A DNA stretch of 64,000 bases from Siphlonurus alternatus (GCA_949825025.1 OX463784.1:22627868-22691867); one strand, 5' to 3'. Counted from the first letter of the stretch, positions 44,406-56,215 are shown. Notes: a model not told the origin generated them from the letters alone. Made by a program: numbers and translations.

Positions 44406-45454
44406 CAAAATTTTAAATTAATTTTTTTCTTTATTTTTCCTGTAAATAAGATGTAGTACAGAAATGATTCTCAAATTTGCAAGATTTTACAACCAATTTG
44501 CATTTTGAAAGGTACCACTATAAGCATGTCCCTGAAATCAGGGACAAAATTCAAAACTAATTTTTTTTACTATTTTTCTAGTCTTCAAGGTCTCTAAAGT
44601 ATTCCATTTGCAAATTTTTAAAAAGATCGGTGAAGTTTTTATTTATTTACCCTGAAATCAGGGTCAAAACTCAAACTGAATTTTTTTCATTATTTTTTCT
44701 GTAAATCAGGTGTCACATTAAATTTATTTCCAAATTTTCAAAATTTTATAACGAATTTGCATTTTGAACACTGCAAGTATAGGCATGACCCTGAAATCAG
44801 GGTCAAAATGAAAATTGAATTTTTTAAATATTTTTTCCTTCCAAGTATTGCTATTTTTAACCCATAAAAAAATTTTGGGACAATTTGGTCAAAATTATTT
44901 TTTTATTCCTATAGCCCTATGTCTCCCATGTTATTTAAATGGGTTCTCCCTGCCCGTTCTATGGGTAAATATTGACGGTTGCCGATAAAATTGGTACCGT
45001 TCTTCATCACTTGGCTAGGACAACCAACCCTGAAGCCCTTGTCGAAAAATAGCGGAGTGGTCACAATTTGACCACCTAAAATGAGTAGTCAGACCACTTG
45101 AATAAGTGGTCGGACCACCTAAATGAATGGTCAGGTCATAAATGGTCATAAATATTGACCTCTTGATAGGTGGTCCGGGTCAGGCGACCACTTAAATGAA
45201 TGGTCAGGTCACTGATTTAAGTGGTCAAGTTCTTAGTGGTCGAGATGTTTGACCACTTGGGTAAATGGTCAAAATTTTGTGACCATTTAAATAAACGGTC
45301 AGGTCATAAATATTGACCTCTTGTAAGTGGTCCGGATTTGGCGACCACTTAAATGAATGGTCAGGTCACTGCACTTAGTGGTCAAGTTCTAGTGGTCATG
45401 ACTACTTGACCATTTCATAAATGGTCAGATGTTAAATGGTCATATCTTTGGACA

Positions 45455-45582
45455 TGCTGTTTTTTTTTTTTTTTTTTTTTTTTTTACAAGGATACACCCC
45501 TAAGAGCTTACAGCTCGCGGCGGGGTACTGGGTAGGGATAAGGTAGGGAACGGATAGTGGCCACGGCCTGCATGCTTACGCG
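45455..45582 (-). repeat. 5S-derived SINE family B, 5'-truncated copy
   Basis: T-run then TTACAAGGATACACCCCTAA...GCCTGCATGCTTACGCG, the 3' third of family B read on the minus strand, inserted within the GTGGTCA element. Confidence 0.88.
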
Positions 45583-45768
45583 TAAGTGGTCGGGAGTTTG
45601 TAAATGGTCAGCTGCTTAGTGGTCATAATTTTTTGACCACTTACGTCAATGGTCGAATAATTCTGACCACTTGTCAAGTGGTCAGATTCTGACCACTTGT
45701 CAAGTGGTCAGATTCTGACTACTTAACAAGTGGTCAGATTCTGACCACTTAACAAGTGTTCAATCGAG

Positions 45769-46040
45769 TGCGCATGCGCGATGTTACGTGATAGAGAAAA
45801 ACATGGCGTCGGCACACGAGGAGCAGAGAGTTTGCAGAGTTCAGAATTATCGTCTTATCAAGCAGTTTTATATCAGATAAGTACCTTTTTATTAATTAAA
45901 ACGTATTATGAAATGCTGTTTTGTGATTTTCTTGGTACTTTGTGTCATATAATTTGTTCCAGGTAGCCTTAAACAGTCAATGTTTATCGGCTCTTGGGAC
46001 TTGATAAAAATAACCGCCGAAACAGCTAGAGCCGTTGATG
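45769..46040 (+). CDS. Possible captured two-exon gene fragment with promoter-like motif
   Basis: Inside the GTGGTCA foldback, TGCGCATGCGCG (45769-45780, an NRF1-type palindrome) precedes an ATG at 45781. A frame runs from MLRDREKHGVGTRGAESLQS to a potential donor after 45880 (GTACCT). An acceptor (tttgttccag) at 45953-45962 joins in frame to 45963-46040 (SLKQSMFIGSWDLIKITAET then ARAVDG) with a donor GTAATT. Total 59 codons open across the junction. An alternative start at 45803 (AACATGGCG, better Kozak context) gives another frame that stops quickly. I recognise no family. Expression and splicing are inference only. Confidence 0.3.
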
Positions 46041-46859
46041 GTAATTATACGTACTTCAAAAATATTCCTATTTTATTAAAGAATGCTATGTTTTGAGATG
46101 TTGTAAGAGAACAAATAAAAATAATTGCATGTTTATTGTATTTTAAGTGTGATAAAAATAATCAAATGAATGAATTTCTTATATATTGTACGCGTGTTTC
46201 CTCATTGTAAAATTTTATGTGACTTAATTATTTTTCTCGTCATGTTTGTTATGTTTCTACCTTGAATTTATTTTATTAATTCAAGTTAAAAAGGTGGAGG
46301 AATAATTTTATTTCATGTTCCAGCAATAATTTTTATTTTCTGTGGCATCCTGTTGAACGGCGTGCGAAGACATCCACAAACGGCTTTTTGACCACTTGAA
46401 ACCGACCACGAGAGTGACCACTAGAATGACCATTAGAGTGACCATTAGAGTGACCACTTAAGTAGTCGCAGGTTGGACCACACAAGTGGTAATTTCGCCA
46501 AGTGGTCATGGTGACCACTAGAGTCGACCATTTGAGTTGACCACTAGAGCGACCACTTGACCTGACCGTGACCACTTACGACCGTGACCACCTATTGACC
46601 AGGACCACTTGGCGAAATTACCACTTGAGAGTGGTCAACTACTTGACCACTACGCTTTTTTTCGAGAAGGGCTAGGTTTCATCGAGATTTGCGATTTACA
46701 CCTCGTGAGTGTCCCTTTGTCAGTTAAAAAGAAACTCTAAAAAAAAATCGCGGTACTAGCTTGTATTAATTCTGATTTTGGAGCGGGAAATTTGCGCAAT
46801 ATATGCCCATGGTGTCAAAATCTGCTGATCTTCAACATACGAATATCTTCCAGTAAAAA

Positions 46860-47215
46860 TATGGCGACCAAATTGGCAGGTCAAAGATTCCCATTGAAAT
46901 ATTCCTTATGGGCAAATAAAACCCACAAAAATTCCAATTTTTTTTCCAGGAAAATGGTCCGTAAAAAAATATTTGAAAATGAATTGAAGAATTCATGATA
47001 TATTATAGCTAGATAGGAACTTTTTGGACCAATTAATTAATAAGTTTTGAGTAAAAAGCTGTTTTCTGTTCCATGTAAGACTACATGTTAAAAAATTAAA
47101 AGACCTCCAAAACACCAACTTTGGGAATTTTTTTGGTGAAGAATTTTTTATCGGAAGAAAATAAAATGTTAAAAAAAATGCAATCGCTCGATCGTCACTC
47201 TACTTTAATAAATAT
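46860..47215. repeat. Partial element of the CACTCTACTTTAA family
   Basis: Contains AAAAAGCTGTTTTCTGTTCC, AACACCAACTTTGGGA and CACTCTACTTTAA, also found in the same orientation at 50760-51040 and within 52455-52975. Confidence 0.65.
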
Positions 47216-48720
47216 ATAATAAACTGCATGGTCTGCATGACGTACATACGTACTTCATTACTTCGATTATTTGGTACGTCTTTAAATTAATTCATGTATT
47301 TTTCGAATACTAGCTTATAGCTCCAAAAATGTACTATATAGCTAACCTTCTAAAAGCAACATCGAATATTATATACCATTTCACGTCATAGTGGCCACCT
47401 ACACCACCAGATATTAAAGTTCTTTGATTTTAATAAAATTAAATCACAGGACATTTTCGTATAATGAACCTACAAAAATGTTTTTGTATTTTTCAAAAAT
47501 GTTCAAAATTGAGGGACAATGGGCAAATACGAAATGGCGTCAGAATGCAAATGTAGCAAACGGCGGCTCCAGTAACTCGGAAAATATTATGCATAGATTA
47601 AATTTGATTTTTTCTATGGATGCATAACCATATGTGTCTACATCATCCTGCTTTCAGATTTTCTCTATGGGTTTTAGTTTTTTTGTTATACCGGTTCCCG
47701 TAAGCCAAGTATGACGTTTTTGAAGCATTTGCTTTCCGCAGCCCAAATAAAGACTAATTTTTTTTTAAATAAAAAATTGATTCTATATAGCTCCTAAACA
47801 TCTCTTCTTACCATAAAACTCCTAAAAATAAAAACTTTTTTTTTTCTCAACTAATGGCACAGTAAACGAAAAAGGGTACAATTCGTTAAGGTACCTACTT
47901 TGCGGGCCAAAAAAGTCGATGTCATTCAAACTTTAGGAGAATTTTAATGACACGACTGGAATCCTCGATCGTATCTTAATTAGTAAGAATCAAAAATAAT
48001 CTCGATGTACCTCTCGAGTATTTCCTTGCAAAAGCTACTGGGGGTTAATATCAGGTCAGTCCAATAAGGAGATGGGCTTGGGTCAATAGATTTCGATGAA
48101 TTTCACATATATTATGTTACACATCTAACCTAGTTTGATGAGGTTTGGGCATTATTTTTAGAAATTTCAAAAAAAAAAAAAACGAATTTCAGGAATTTTC
48201 AAAAAATCAATAAAGAGGGCAATCTCGAGAGATAAAAAAATTTGTATCTTAAATTCTGCTCCACATAGAATTATAATTTAAATTTTTTCAAGTTTGTAGT
48301 CAGATTGCCAAACTTTTTTGCATTGAAAATTTTGACCTTGAAAATTTATTAAGGTCAAAGGTCAGAGGTCAAACTACAAAAAGCGTATAACTTCATACCA
48401 AAGCACATTGTTAAAAAAAAATCAAGATATGGGTTTTAAACAATGTTTATCCTTCTATAAAAAACCGGTTTCAAATTTATGGAGAAATTCAAAATTTTGA
48501 AATTACGATTTTTTTTACTAATTATTCCGAGGTTTTTAGAAAAAAAAAATCGAGTTTTTTGTCATGAATTTTTACACAGGTTACTCATCTGACCCAGGTT
48601 GATAAGATTAGGAAATAATTTTTTCAAAATTTAAAAAAAAAAAAAAAAACGAAAATCGAAATTTGGCCGTGAATTTCGATTTTTTTTTTTTTTGAAATTT
48701 GAAAAAATTATTTTCAAACC

Positions 48721-49003
48721 TTGAGTGCGTTTGAATTCACGGGCCAGCCCAGGCTGGCCTGGGCTGAAGCGTTTTTTGTCGTCAAGTGGGGCCAGCCCGA
48801 CGGCCATTTTTCCTCCTCTCATGACGTCACTTCCTGGCTGGCCCAGGCTGACGCGGGCGGACTCTACAGTGCGCCTGAGACCTAGCGGACAGACTGGGAA
48901 CTAATTATGACGACATTATGACGTTTCATACCAAGCGACCAAGGTCACCGCCATTTTACCCAGCCCGGGCCAGCCCGGGCTGGCCCGTGAGTTCAAACGC
49001 ACT
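48721..49003. repeat. GC-rich foldback in the loop, GAGTGCGTTTGAATTCACGG ends
   Basis: GAGTGCGTTTGAATTCACGG..GCCAGCCC on the left pairs with GGGCTGGCCCGTGAGTTCAA..CGCACTC on the right. Its GC content stands out from its surroundings. Confidence 0.8.
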
Positions 49004-49561
49004 CCTTATCAACCTAGGTCAGATGAGTAACCTGTGTAAAATTCATGACAAAAAATTGAAAATATTTTTCAAAAAACCTCGGAATAATTAATAAAAAAAA
49101 AAAACGCGGTTTCAAAATTTTGAATTCCTCCATAAATTTGAAAACGGTTTTTTATAGAAGGATTTAAACCTATATCTTGATTTTTTTATCAATGTGCTTT
49201 GGTATGAAGTTATACGCTTTTTGAGTTTTTGTTGTTTGACCTCTGACATTTTTGACCTTAATAAAATTTCAAGTTCAAAATTTTCAATGCAAAAAAGTTT
49301 GGCAATCTGACTACAAACTTGAAAAAATTTAAATTATAATTCTATGTGGAGCAGAATTTAAGATACAAATTTTTTTATCTCTCGAGATTGCCCTCTTTAT
49401 TTATTTTTTGAAAATTCCTGAAATTCGTTTTTTTTTTTTTGAAATTTCAAAAAATAATGCCCAAACCTCATCAACCTAGGTTAGATGTGTAACATATGTG
49501 AAATTCATCGAAATCTATTGACCCAAGCTCATTTCCTTATTGGACTGACCTGATATTAATC

Positions 49562-50010
49562 TGGGGTAACTCCCTCTTATATATAGTACTCTATACGCAC
49601 CGCGTGCTCACCTCGTCAGACCCGTGATAGCACGAAGCGGCAGAGTGTTGTTGTGTTTATTGACATGAAATTTATGCAAAAATAATATTTTATTGCATCT
49701 ATGAAATAAACTTGCTACTAAATTATGTCACTGAGATAATTTTCCTTCTACATATTTGCTACCATTTTTACGCAAAATTCAATCCCACGTACCTATCTTA
49801 ATTATAATAGCAAATGGAAGGAAAATTATCTCAGTGACGTAATTTAGTAGCAAGTTGCAAGGTTATTCCATAGATACAATAAAATATTATTTTTGCGTTA
49901 TAAGTTTCATGTCAATAAACACAACAGCACTCGGCCGCGGCGTGCTATCACGGGTCTGACGAGGTGCGCACGCGGTGCGTATATAGAGGGAGTTACCCCA
50001 GTATAGCTTT
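49562..50010. repeat. Foldback nested in the right arm, GGGGTAACTCCC ends
   Basis: TGGGGTAACTCCCTCTTATA pairs with TATAGAGGGAGTTACCCC; interior CACCTCGTCAGACCCGTGAT and CAGTGACGTAATTTAGTAGC regions are also mirrored. The matching left arm is uninterrupted at this point (about 48045), showing it is an insertion. Confidence 0.85.
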
Positions 50011-50677
50011 TGCGAGGAAATACTCGAGAGGTACATCGAGATTATTTTTGATTCTTACTAATTAAGATACGAGGATTCCAGTCGTGTCATTAAAATTCTC
50101 CTAAAGTTTGAATGACATCGACTTTTTTGGCCCGCAAAGTAGGTACCTTAACGAATTGTACCCTTTTTCGTTTACTGTGCCATTAGTTGAGAAAAAAAAA
50201 AAGTTTTTATTTTTAGGAGTTTTATGGTAAGAAGAGATGTTTAGGAGCTATGTAGAATCAATTTTTTATTTTAAAGAAATTTAGCCTTTATTTGGGCTGC
50301 GGAAAGCAAATGCTTCAAAAACATCATACTTGGCTTACGGGAACCGGTATAACAAAAAAACTAAAACCCATTAAGAAAATCTGAAAGCAGGATGTTGTAG
50401 ACACATATATATAATATGGTTGTGCATCCATAGAAAAAATCAAATTTAATCTCTATGCATAATATTTTCCGAGTTACTGGAGCCGCCGTTTGCTACATTT
50501 GCATTCTGACGCCATTTCGTATTTGCCCATAGTCCCTCAATTTTGAATATTTTTAAATACAAAAAGCATTTTTGTAGATTCATTATACGAACATATCTTG
50601 TGATTTTTATCAAAATCAAAGAACTTTAATATTTGGTGGTGTAATTAAGTGGCCACTATGACGTGAAATGGTTCTCT

Positions 50678-50680
<3 letters not shown>

Positions 50681-50732
<52 letters not shown>
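50681..50732. repeat. (TA)n microsatellite
   Basis: TA run of about 50 bp beside the 3.3-kb foldback terminus; the open frame here is low complexity. Confidence 0.95.
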
Positions 50733-50735
<3 letters not shown>

Positions 50736-50759
50736 TTAAATTTATATATATAAATATAT

Positions 50760-51040
50760 AAAAAAATTTATTTGAAAATCCATTAAAGAATTCATCATAG
50801 ATTACGTACGTATTTTTTAATTGGTACCATAGTTCAGACGAAGTTGGAGTAAAAAGCTGTTTTCTGTTCCATAAGATGCATGTTAAAGGCCTCCGAAACA
50901 CCAACTTTGGGATTTTTTTGTGGTGAAGCTATTTGAGATGGAATTTTTTGGTTTTCATTTCTCAATAGAGGGCGAGTTGAACTATTTTTAGAAAATAAAA
51001 CATTCAAAAAAATTAAATAGCTCACTCTACTTTAAGTCAT
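50760..51040. repeat. Partial element of the CACTCTACTTTAA family
   Basis: Same orientation as 46860-47215 and matching half of 52455-52975; ends at CTCACTCTACTTTAA. Confidence 0.7.
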
Positions 51041-51686
51041 GATCTATGCAACAGCATATGGTAGCATGCCAAAAATATTTCTAATATTTTTTATATATTT
51101 TTTTCCTATACTATATAAAGATAACCCAATGCTCAAGTAATCGTATTGATTTTGTAAAATAACACAATTATCAAAAGACAGTAATGGAATTATGAGACGT
51201 ACGTCCATATTTGTCATGCCATGGTTGCGCTTTTTTTTTTGATTATGTACAGACCTTAATAAAAAAATGCATGCTTAGCTAATTTTTGTTCCTTGCAATA
51301 TGTACCACGGTTATAGCCTAGCAATTGTAATATTGGTCAGAAAAATTCACAATAAATAATATATTTGCCAAACGGCAGCGACGCAAAGTTGGCTCCGAGC
51401 ACTAGGTGCAAGAATGGGCTTGCCTAAAAACCTCGCCGCAATAAAGATATTTTCTATTCTATATAATATATAACAGTGCGCCAGGGGACCATTTTATGCT
51501 TATTTCGTAATATCGCTTTAACTTTTTTAGGTTATATCTACGAAATTCAAAAATATTATTAATTCATCTTGGTACGTCCTTTTATAGGCCTTCCTATAAA
51601 GTCTATAAACACATCAGATTTTTTTTAAACAAAATCTGAGGGGGGTTTATATTTTTTTACGGGACTATTTTTTCCGGAAAGAAAAA

Positions 51687-52027
51687 ATGAGATATTATTA
51701 TAGAATGTGAAAATTTTAATGGCTAAATCGAAAGAAGGGGTAAAAAAATATATTGTACTGTGAATTTTTTCAGATTTTTCTGAGACCGGGAACTATATAT
51801 TTTTAAAAAATTATTGAAAGTCTAATTTTATGACGTCACGGGCGGCACAGCCCTATCCTTTTTCTTAAGGAGTACCGCACGTGACGTCATCAAAATAGGA
51901 TTTCAATAATTTTTTTAAAAAAGTTCCCTGCAGTCTCAGAAAAATCTGAGAAAATTCACAGTACCATACCCCTTCTTTCGATCAAGGCGATCAAGCCACT
52001 AAATTTTTCACATTCTACTATCTCATT
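51687..52027. repeat. Foldback, ATGAGATATTATTATAGAATG ends, copy 1
   Basis: GAATGTGAAAATTTTAATGG / CCACTAAATTTTTCACATTC ends and TTTTTCTTAAGGAGT in the loop beside TGACGTCA. Second copy 60991-61310. Confidence 0.82.
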
Positions 52028-52096
52028 GTAATTTTTGTGGGTAAATTTAATTAATTTCTCATAAGGAATTTCGATTAATATAATTTTTCGCCTATA

Positions 52097-52434
52097 ATGG
52101 ACAACATGGATGAAAAATTTTTATTGCAGAAATGAATAGAGGGTACCAAATTATGCTACTCTGAAATTTTTCAGATTTTTTTGAAACCCAGAACTATTTT
52201 TAAATAATTATTGAAAGTGCGGCCACGCCCCCTGGAGGCGTCAGTAGGCGTATCTAGTCTCTATCAATTTTATTAAGAATTCAGAGGTGCCAACTGAAAT
52301 CACAGGACTTTCAATAACTATTTAAAAATAGTCCCGGCCGGGTCTAAAAAAAATCTGAAAAAATTCAGAGTAGCATAATTTGGCACCTTTTATTCATTTC
52401 TGCAATAAAATTTTTTCATGTATGTTGTCCATTC
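52097..52434. repeat. Foldback, GAGGGTACCAAATTATGCTA family, copy 3
   Basis: ATGGACAACATGGATGAAAA to CATGTATGTTGTCCAT; loop GCGGCCACGCCCCCTGGAGG. Confidence 0.83.
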
Positions 52435-52454
52435 ACGCTTTTATTTCTTTTGCC

Positions 52455-52975
52455 GGAAAGTTTTTTTTAAAGTAGAGTGAGCGAGTTCATTTTTTTTAAT
52501 ATTTTATTTTTTAAAAATAGTTTAAGCTGCCCTCCATTGAGAAATTAAAACCAAAAAATTCCATCTCAAATAGTTTCACCACAAAAAATTCCCAAAGTTG
52601 TTGTTTCGGAGGCCTTTAACGTGCAGCGCGGCCTTTTTATGGAACATAAAACCGCGTTTTACTCCAACTTTTTCTGAACTATATATATATGGTACCATTT
52701 AAAAAATACTTACGTACGTAATCTATGATGAATTCTTTAATGAATTTTCAAATAAAATTTTTTTTTACGGGGTCGTTTTCTTGGAAAAAAATCATGAAAA
52801 TCCTTATGGGAATTAACCCGCAAAAACTTTTGGGAATTTTTTGTGATGAAACTATTTGAGATGGAATTTTTTGGTTTTCATTTCTCAATAAAGGGCAGCT
52901 TAAACTATTTTTAGAAAATAAAATATTAAAAAAAATGCAATCGCTCACTCTATATAGCTACTTTAAATATCTCTC
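52455..52975. repeat. Foldback, AAAGTAGAGTGAGCGA ends
   Basis: AAAGTAGAGTGAGCGAG near 52470 and its complement TCGCTCACTCTATATAGCTA near 52945 end mirrored arms with GCCCTCCATTGAGAAAT and CCATCTCAAATAG. Confidence 0.8.
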
Positions 52976-53194
52976 CGCTTAATTTTGCACTGCCTTATTT
53001 ATTTTTTAGTATATTTATATATATTATAATTGCTACATATATATAATTTAATAATATATATATATTAATAATCTAATTTAATTATATACTCTATATATTA
53101 TATTTACAGTAAATAAATATAAAAATTACTATATCATATATAGACTATAGCTGCATATTAAAATACCGTTTATTACAATTATTACAATAAATTA

Positions 53195-53600
53195 TTATTT
53201 TTTTTAGTTTTTAATCAAACCCTATTGGGTACTTCTATTTACTAATTACATACTACTTTGAAACCCCGAACCTTCCGAAACCCTAACTTGAGCGTTTCGC
53301 GGGCTCTTCTGGAACGAGGGCGGCCACGGCCTTGCAAATCCATCCCGGCATTTGCCTGCGACTGAGGGAAACGTGGAAACCTCAGCCAGGATGGACGCTA
53401 CAGCTTTTGTCAATGAACCGGAAGTGCAATGGTCCAAAGCCAGGGGAACCACATAGTGGAAAAGCGCAACGTTTTACCCCTGGGTGGGAAACGTGGTTTT
53501 TATTGAAAATGGTCACCCATCCAACTACTAACCACGCGCGGCGTTGCTTGACTTCGGTGATCTGACGAGACCCGGTCAAGCGCACTGCGCCACACACGTT
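53195..53600 (-). repeat. 5S rRNA-derived SINE, family A, second full copy
   Basis: Minus-strand reading gives the same head (GGGTCTCGTCAGATCACCGA, AAGTCAAGCAACGCCGCGCG) and body as 39100-39515, ending in an A-rich tail at about 53195-53215. Confidence 0.85.
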
Positions 53601-53609
53601 TGTTCCGAT

Positions 53610-53843
53610 TATTATAATATATAATTACACGTACGATCGAGTCATTGGATCGAGTAAAAAATTTGAACTTCAGCCTCGTTTATTGCATTTGTTATATCAG
53701 TGACGTCATTAATCATATGTTTCATACAACCGACGTAGGTTTAATAGAGCTACGTCGAGTGACGTCATGAATGTTTTGAACATTGAAAAAGTTCCGGCGT
53801 AGATTTAATGCGTCTACGACCGGCGTAGACCCAGACAGTTCCA
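53610..53843 (-). repeat. Dispersed repeat partner of 38180-38400 (inverted)
   Basis: Continuous with the family-A SINE here, without the LINE fragment that separates them at 38.4-39 kb. Confidence 0.85.
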
Positions 53844-53874
53844 TTTTTGTACTTTATTTATCTACAGCTGTAAT

Positions 53875-55364
53875 CAGTGTTGCCAACCCGATGAGATGAA
53901 AAATCCCCATCAAACCCAATCTGGCGCTCAAAAATACCCGTTTCAGAGTAAAAATGCCCGTCACCGTATATGCTATTTTGGAAATGCAAAATTACCAAAA
54001 AAACACGTTTTCGAGTCGTTGAGCGGGGGGGGGGGGGGGGGGGGAATTTTTTTTATGTGTAATGTATTGTATATTTTTCCATTTTATCACGTTTTACTAC
54101 TTTTCATGCATGATGTATAATTTATACATTTTTTTTTTTTTTTTTGCATGATACACCTCGTAGTCCTGTTTCGGTGTTTCGGACCCCAAAAATTCAAAAA
54201 AATTATAAACACGTTTAGTGGAATGTATAGCATATAGCAGTTAATTAATTAAGTTCATCATATAAATTTATCAGAGAGCATCTCTTTGAGTATAAAAAAA
54301 AAAATTGTGCGGAGACAATGATTTTTGAAAAAGTGCCGGTTTTGGATTTGACATGTTATTTAAACGTTTTGTGACGTTTTTATAACAAATAAACATATAT
54401 TTTTTTTGAAAAAACCCTGTTTTTATTCGTTTTTTATTATTTTTTTTAATTATTTATTTTGTTTTATTTATTATTATTATTTTTTTTTTTTTAGCCAGTA
54501 AAAAAATTATCAATTAAGGTATTGCAGTTGTTATTTTCATGGAAGGGAGGGTTTGCATGGTTAATCAGATCAGTTACAATTTTCTTTTTTTACTTTTTTT
54601 GCTTAATATAATTAAAGGATCGATCGAGCTTTAATTAAGCCTATAGGCTGCAGGTCGGAACCAAAACAGCTATAGGGCTAAAATCCAAAACTGGGCAGCA
54701 AATTCATGGTGTTCATTTTATAACATTATAAAGTTTTTTCTTGATTGCTGGAAAACGGAAAAAAAAAAAACACATTTGAAATTTGAAGTTCGTTTAAATT
54801 AATTTTTTTTTTTTTCTGGCATTTTTTTTTTTTTTTTTAATTGGAAAAATATTTTATGTGCCACTCATTCTTGATCCCATAATTATACGTATATTATATT
54901 ATACTTCATCGATTTCTTAATATTTTTCTATTAATTAATATGATTTACACTTTTTGGATACGACAATTTTACGACATATACATCGATCAATGCATGCATG
55001 CAAACGCAGCCACCAATTTGAATAAGTAATTTTTAAGTGATATAATTATTTCGCGCTTTTTTATTACTAGCGTCAATAGCCAATCAAATTTTTAAAAAAT
55101 AAAATTCTTGAATGTGATTGGTTAAGAGACTCCAATCCTCCGAATCCTCCTCGAATCCTCCTATTGATAATATTTTTTTAAAAATGTTTTGTTTTTGGTA
55201 CAAAAATATGTTGAAAGCACACAATTTTGCATTAAAACACCCATTTGAGTAAAAATACCCGTTTTTTCCCATTGATCGACAAAAATACCCTTTTTCCCGT
55301 TTCTGCAAATTTTTAGTAAAAACGCCCGTCGCCGCGGGTAATACCCGCACGGTTGGCAACACTG
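53875..55364. mobile_element. Non-autonomous hAT-like transposon with 8-bp target duplication
   Basis: Termini CAGTGTTGCCAACC and GGTTGGCAACACTG are a perfect 14-bp inverted repeat, flanked by identical GCTGTAAT at 53867-53874 and 55365-55372. An 8-bp duplication and CAGTG-type ends are the hAT signature. Subterminal parts on both sides have repeated AAAATACCCG motifs. There is no transposase; a second TIR element (54158-54680) sits inside. Includes a G-run at about 54025-54043. Confidence 0.88.
54158..54680. repeat. TIR element inside the hAT-like transposon
   Basis: Matches 36616-36953 (GATTTTTGAAAAAGTGCCGG, TATTGCAGTTGTTATTTTCA, GGTCGGAACCAAAACAG) with extra T-rich filler. Confidence 0.65.
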
Positions 55365-55372
55365 GCTGTAAT

Positions 55373-56210
55373 TTTTGTACCTCCCCTCCTTTTTGTGAAA
55401 CAGCAATTTTTAAGAAACTTCATTTTACTGCCATCTATGAACTAAATTTGATACTGGTTACTCGACACATTTTCGTGCTTACGCCATCTTTAGTACACAT
55501 TCGATACTAAAAAAAACTTATTCACCGCAAAAAAAAAAAAAAAATCTTTATTTATTAAATAAATATAAATTATATATTATATTATATTACATTTATTTTA
55601 TATTTATTTATTTAATTATAATAATTAAAAAAAATAATTAAAAAAATTATTATAACAAAAAATGAAATGAAACTTTAATATATTGACAGCTATAATATAT
55701 TTTAATTTTATATTTATATTAATTATAATTAAATAATTACGTACACCTGCATGAGTATTTTAATTACATTTAATAACATTATATACTGTAACTGCATGTC
55801 TGTGTAATCTAATTAATTATGTTTACTTAATTGTGTATTATTATATGTTCTTTGAAGCTGGAGATGTACGTACTACACTTAAGTATCCTAAATATGGGAA
55901 AAATGTATTGGATTCAATAAATAAATAAATAAATGAAATGAAATTGTTTATCCCAAATTATCTCCGTTTTATTTATTTTATTTTTTTATTATTTTTAGAA
56001 ATAGTACGTTGCATAGATTCCATGGATACACCCCTAGCTTACCTGCAGGTTTACCTAATATATGCTATGATCTTTTGAAGCAGAAGATTAATTTATACAG
56101 TATATATTAAATTTATTAAAAGTTGAAGTAATTAAACATATATTTATATTAAATATAAATTTTATTATTATTTTATATTATAAATACACGTTCGTAAATA
56201 AAAGTATAAA
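55373..56210. other. AT-rich intergenic DNA, possible retroposon tail
   Basis: No gene. AATAAATAAATAAATGAAAT near 55915-55940 resembles a LINE-type 3' tail, but no body is recognised. Confidence 0.4.
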
Positions 56211-56215
56211 ATTAA

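Larger units (their letters stand above)
45031..46672. repeat. Nested 1.6-kb foldback built from GTGGTCA/TGACCAC units
   Basis: Termini AGCCCTTGTCGAAAAATAGC and the complement of AGCCCTTCTCGAAAAAAAGC form about 30-bp inverted repeats reaching GTGGTCA. The outer thirds consist of densely spaced AAGTGGTCA / TGACCACTT motifs in both orientations. The junction with the host foldback is clean; no clear target duplication. The middle (45765-46340) is different sequence. Confidence 0.85.
42576..46720. repeat. Giant foldback element (2.5 kb original) split by a nested insertion
   Basis: Left arm 42576 to about 43820 (CTCACGAGGTGTAAATCGCA, TCAGGGTTGGTTGTCCTAGC) is inverted at about 43990-45030 and completed after the insertion at 46673-46720 (TGCGATTTACACCTCGTGAG). 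Each arm contains repeated ACCCTGATTTCAGGGT or ACCCTGAAATCAGGGT palindromes. No coding potential was seen in the arms. Confidence 0.88.
47376..50672. repeat. 3.3-kb foldback with two further foldbacks inside
   Basis: CCATTTCACGTCATAGTGGC at 47377 pairs with CCACTATGACGTGAAATGG ending 50671. Blocks such as GAGTTACTGGAGCCGCCGTT and CGCAAAGTAGGTACC are mirrored throughout. The right arm is interrupted at 49562-50010 and the loop carries 48721-49003. No transposase frame. Confidence 0.88.

Noticed and set aside
46333..46575. 80-aa frame with SGHSNGHSNGHS repeats
   Set aside because: It is the translation of GTGGTCA-type repeats in the nested foldback.
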